Below are positions 61,986 through 64,000 of a stretch of 64,000 nucleotides of DNA, piece by piece; positions within the stretch are counted from its first letter, which is position 1, and each line of letters opens with the position of its first letter. Origin of the DNA: Nostoc sp. ATCC 53789 (GTDB lineage Bacteria; Cyanobacteriota; Cyanobacteriia; Cyanobacteriales; Nostocaceae); assembly GCF_009873495.1 (NCBI RefSeq), contig NZ_CP046703.1, positions 7,276,102-7,340,101 of the forward strand, read 5' to 3'. The notes under the pieces were generated by a model. It saw only the letters and a program-made list of their open reading frames with translations. It was not told the origin of the DNA and ran no database searches. The position numbers and the translations under genes are program-made.

Positions 61986-62516
61986 TTATTTGTTAACTAC
62001 TCGTTCTTGATATTCCTGCTCAGTAATCATATCAAGAGTGTTTTCTAGGCGATCAACAAATACGATACCGTCGAGATGATCGTACTCGTGTTGAAAAATC
62101 CGAGCAATAAAATCGGTTAATTCTTGCTTTTGTAAATTGCCTTGAGAGTCAGTGTATTCCACTTCAATAGATTTATAGCGAGGAACTAACCCTCTAATTC
62201 CGGGAACACTTAAACAACCTTCCCAATCTTTGACAACTTCAGTTGAATGAGCAATGATTTTGGGATTAATCATAGCAGTAGGTTCCATTTCCGGCGCGTT
62301 GGGATACCTGGCATTAGGACGGGAAGCCACAATAAATAAACGATAAGATTGTGCTACTTGAGGCGCAGCAATTCCCACGCCGTTAGCCTTGGCAACAGTG
62401 GCAATTAAGTATTCAATTAATTTCTGGATATGCTCATCTTGAATATTCTCAACCCAAACAGCTTTTTGGCGCAATGTTGGATTGCCTAATTGAATGATTG
62501 GTGCTAATTCAGTCAT
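61986..62516 (-). CDS. def: Peptide deformylase
   Basis: A 176-residue metalloenzyme removing the N-formyl group from new proteins. Motifs: GVGIAAPQVAQS, EGCLSVPGIRG (metal Cys), and FQHEYDHLDGIVFVDR (HExxH). ATG 62516 is chosen because the 25 upstream open codons come from the TGACCAATGACC repeat. It follows the HtrA gene on the same strand, 79 nt after its stop, with the repeat between. Confidence 0.94.
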   Translation of the reverse strand: MTELAPIIQLGNPTLRQKAVWVENIQDEHIQKLIEYLIATVAKANGVGIAAPQVAQSYRLFIVASRPNARYPNAPEMEPTAMINPKIIAHSTEVVKDWEGCLSVPGIRGLVPRYKSIEVEYTDSQGNLQKQELTDFIARIFQHEYDHLDGIVFVDRLENTLDMITEQEYQERVVNK

Positions 62517-62594
62517 GATAAAACTATTTTGGGGAATGGGGAATGGGGCATTGGTATTCACTAATGACCAATGACCAATGATAAATGACAAACT

Positions 62595-63836
62595 TTATCC
62601 TTCTCGTCTTGCGGGTAAAGCAGCAGGTTGAACTGCTATTTGGACAATTTGCCCATTGCGTTCCACCTGTATTGGTAACTTAGTACCGATTTTGCTATTT
62701 TCTACCAGCTTTTGTACTTCTTCAATTTTAGTAACAGGCTGGCTGTTAATGCTTTTAATCACATCACCGACTCGTAGTCCAGCCACAGCTGCTGGCGATC
62801 GCGGCACAATCTCAACCAGCAAAACGCCCTCATCTGCTGTAAGATTTAAGCGATCGCCTGCTTTATCTCTTATTTTTTCTTTAATTTCTGGTGTCAGTGT
62901 CACCATCTGAACACCCAAATAAGGATGATCGACTTTGCCTGTAGCAATTAATTCCTGGGCAATTTTTTGTGCAGTGTTAATGGGGATAGCAAATCCCAAA
63001 CCTTGAGCGCCTCGGATAATAGCTGTGTTCATCCCTATTACCTGCCCACGAGCATTAAGCAATGGCCCACCAGAATTACCAGGGTTAATCGCAGCATCGG
63101 TTTGGATGTAATCAACCCGCTTGTCACTAGCACCGATATCTCTACCAGAACGACCTGTAGCACTAATAATCCCAGAAGTGACGGTATTATTCAAGCCTAA
63201 AGGGTTGCCAATAGCTATTACTGCTTCTCCTGGTTGTAAAGCATCAGAGTTACCTACAGATAAGGTTGGCAGATTATTAGCATCAATTTTGATCACAGCA
63301 ACATCCGTTACTGGATCTTCACCTAGTACTTTACCGTCAAAAGTCCGACCATCTTTGAGTATGACAGTCACTCTATCAGCACCATCTACCACATGGGAAT
63401 TGGTCAAAATTTGACCTGAAGAATTAATAATAAATCCAGAGCCACTACCGCGCTCTACCCGTTGTCTAGGCTGTGGCGCTGCGTCTCCAAAAAACCGCCG
63501 GAAAAATGGATCGTTAAATTCGTCTGGTACGCGAGAAGTGATTGTTCGAGAAGAATCAATGCGAACTACCGCAGGCCCCACATTTTGTACTACTTTTACC
63601 ACAAAATTAGGATCTCCAGACGACGAGAAAATCGGCGGGGGGACAATTCCCTGATTGGGTTCTATTGTTTCTTGGGGTTGAGTGTCACTTTGTCGAGTTT
63701 CAAAGGTCTTAGCTGGTACAAGAGAGCAGCTTCCCAAGAACACCATCGCTACCCCATATAAGAGCATCCACCCCCTCTGGGGCAAACCCCTGGTATCAGT
63801 TTTTTTGGGTGCTAAGTCATGGTTTGTTGTCTTCAT
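62595..63836 (-). CDS. HtrA/Deg-family serine protease with PDZ domain
   Basis: A 413-residue trypsin-like envelope protease (HhoA/HhoB/HtrA group). N-terminal signal with lipobox-like FLGSC near 37 suggests a lipoprotein. The catalytic triad is seen as His in LTNSHVVDGA, Asp in VTDVAVIKI and Ser in PGNSGGPLL. A PDZ domain follows (about 305-400, VAGLRVGDVIKSINSQPV). It performs protein quality control in the periplasm or thylakoid lumen. Typical length; start at ATG 63836. Confidence 0.93.
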   Translation of the reverse strand: MKTTNHDLAPKKTDTRGLPQRGWMLLYGVAMVFLGSCSLVPAKTFETRQSDTQPQETIEPNQGIVPPPIFSSSGDPNFVVKVVQNVGPAVVRIDSSRTITSRVPDEFNDPFFRRFFGDAAPQPRQRVERGSGSGFIINSSGQILTNSHVVDGADRVTVILKDGRTFDGKVLGEDPVTDVAVIKIDANNLPTLSVGNSDALQPGEAVIAIGNPLGLNNTVTSGIISATGRSGRDIGASDKRVDYIQTDAAINPGNSGGPLLNARGQVIGMNTAIIRGAQGLGFAIPINTAQKIAQELIATGKVDHPYLGVQMVTLTPEIKEKIRDKAGDRLNLTADEGVLLVEIVPRSPAAVAGLRVGDVIKSINSQPVTKIEEVQKLVENSKIGTKLPIQVERNGQIVQIAVQPAALPARREG

Positions 63837-64000
63837 GTATCGTTGCTTCTCCGTGTCAGTCGGTGAGTGTTAGGATCTTGCCTACTGGGTATGTCCCAAA
63901 ATGATTACAACTTAAAAGCTTATTCTAGGTCTAGCGTGTCTGGATGCTAAATTGATGCTTTATCTTCTATTGTGACGATTAGCAGCAAAGGTGGTGGATA

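Noticed and set aside
62517..62591. N-terminal extension of peptide deformylase
   Set aside because: The extra 25 codons are made from the TGACCAATGACC intergenic repeat and do not match the family.

Overview
The window looks like chromosomal DNA of a filamentous, heterocyst-forming (Nostoc/Anabaena-type) cyanobacterium. The evidence is dense HIP1 octamers (GCGATCGC), a Psb34-type photosystem II assembly protein, the ndhL-DUF3007-trpA gene order, a COP23-domain protein, a tRNA-Leu(UAA) gene split by a group I intron, a large WD40/AAA regulator, and many palindromic intergenic repeats. Genus and strain cannot be fixed by reading alone.

Positions 1-12200 hold part of a hybrid NRPS/PKS cluster transcribed leftwards. 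In order of transcription it contains a broken acyltransferase remnant, a stand-alone A-PCP loading protein, a KS-AT-ACP-aminotransferase PKS, an intact membrane O-acyltransferase, a C-A-PCP NRPS, and the first codons of another NRPS that runs off the left edge. The two A domains carry the same inferred Val-like code. The acyltransferase + A-PCP unit appears twice, once intact and once decayed, which points to a tandem duplication.

Positions 12990-27400 form a phosphorus-scavenging island. Three giant exoproteins share nearly the same RTX tail: a frameshifted type I phosphodiesterase, an alkaline phosphatase/phytase-like/GDPD fusion, and an endonuclease-phosphatase/phytase-like/3-phytase fusion. 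Each has a candidate PhoB-type box upstream with an 11-nt repeat period and a similar hairpin downstream.

Positions 27700-40300 are mostly single housekeeping genes: COP23, an M48 protease, Uma2, Psb34, a dgcN/dgcA-like D-glutamate pair, a Nudix hydrolase, nucleoside hydrolase and deaminase, a metallophosphoesterase and MTA phosphorylase. Inserted among them is a small accessory module (tandem winged-helix protein plus two small ORFs) that resembles an orphan toxin/immunity cassette.

Positions 40870-46010 carry a translationally coupled pair, TIR-AAA followed by AAA-coiled coil-WD40 with 14 near-identical repeats. It looks like a signalling or defence module and is the strongest candidate here for an under-described system.

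Positions 46400-64000 return to core genome: two paralogous lipoproteins, an LPG-synthase-like membrane protein, an orphan protein, Uma2, trnL with its intron, ndhL, trpA, a Ser/Thr kinase, ddl, a two-RCK channel-like protein, def and an HtrA protease. Mobile-like short repeats (MITE-like elements with AATAC-GGTTCGGTTAAGG ends, palindromes, tandem 21-mers) are scattered throughout. At least two repeat units appear to have entered reading frames.
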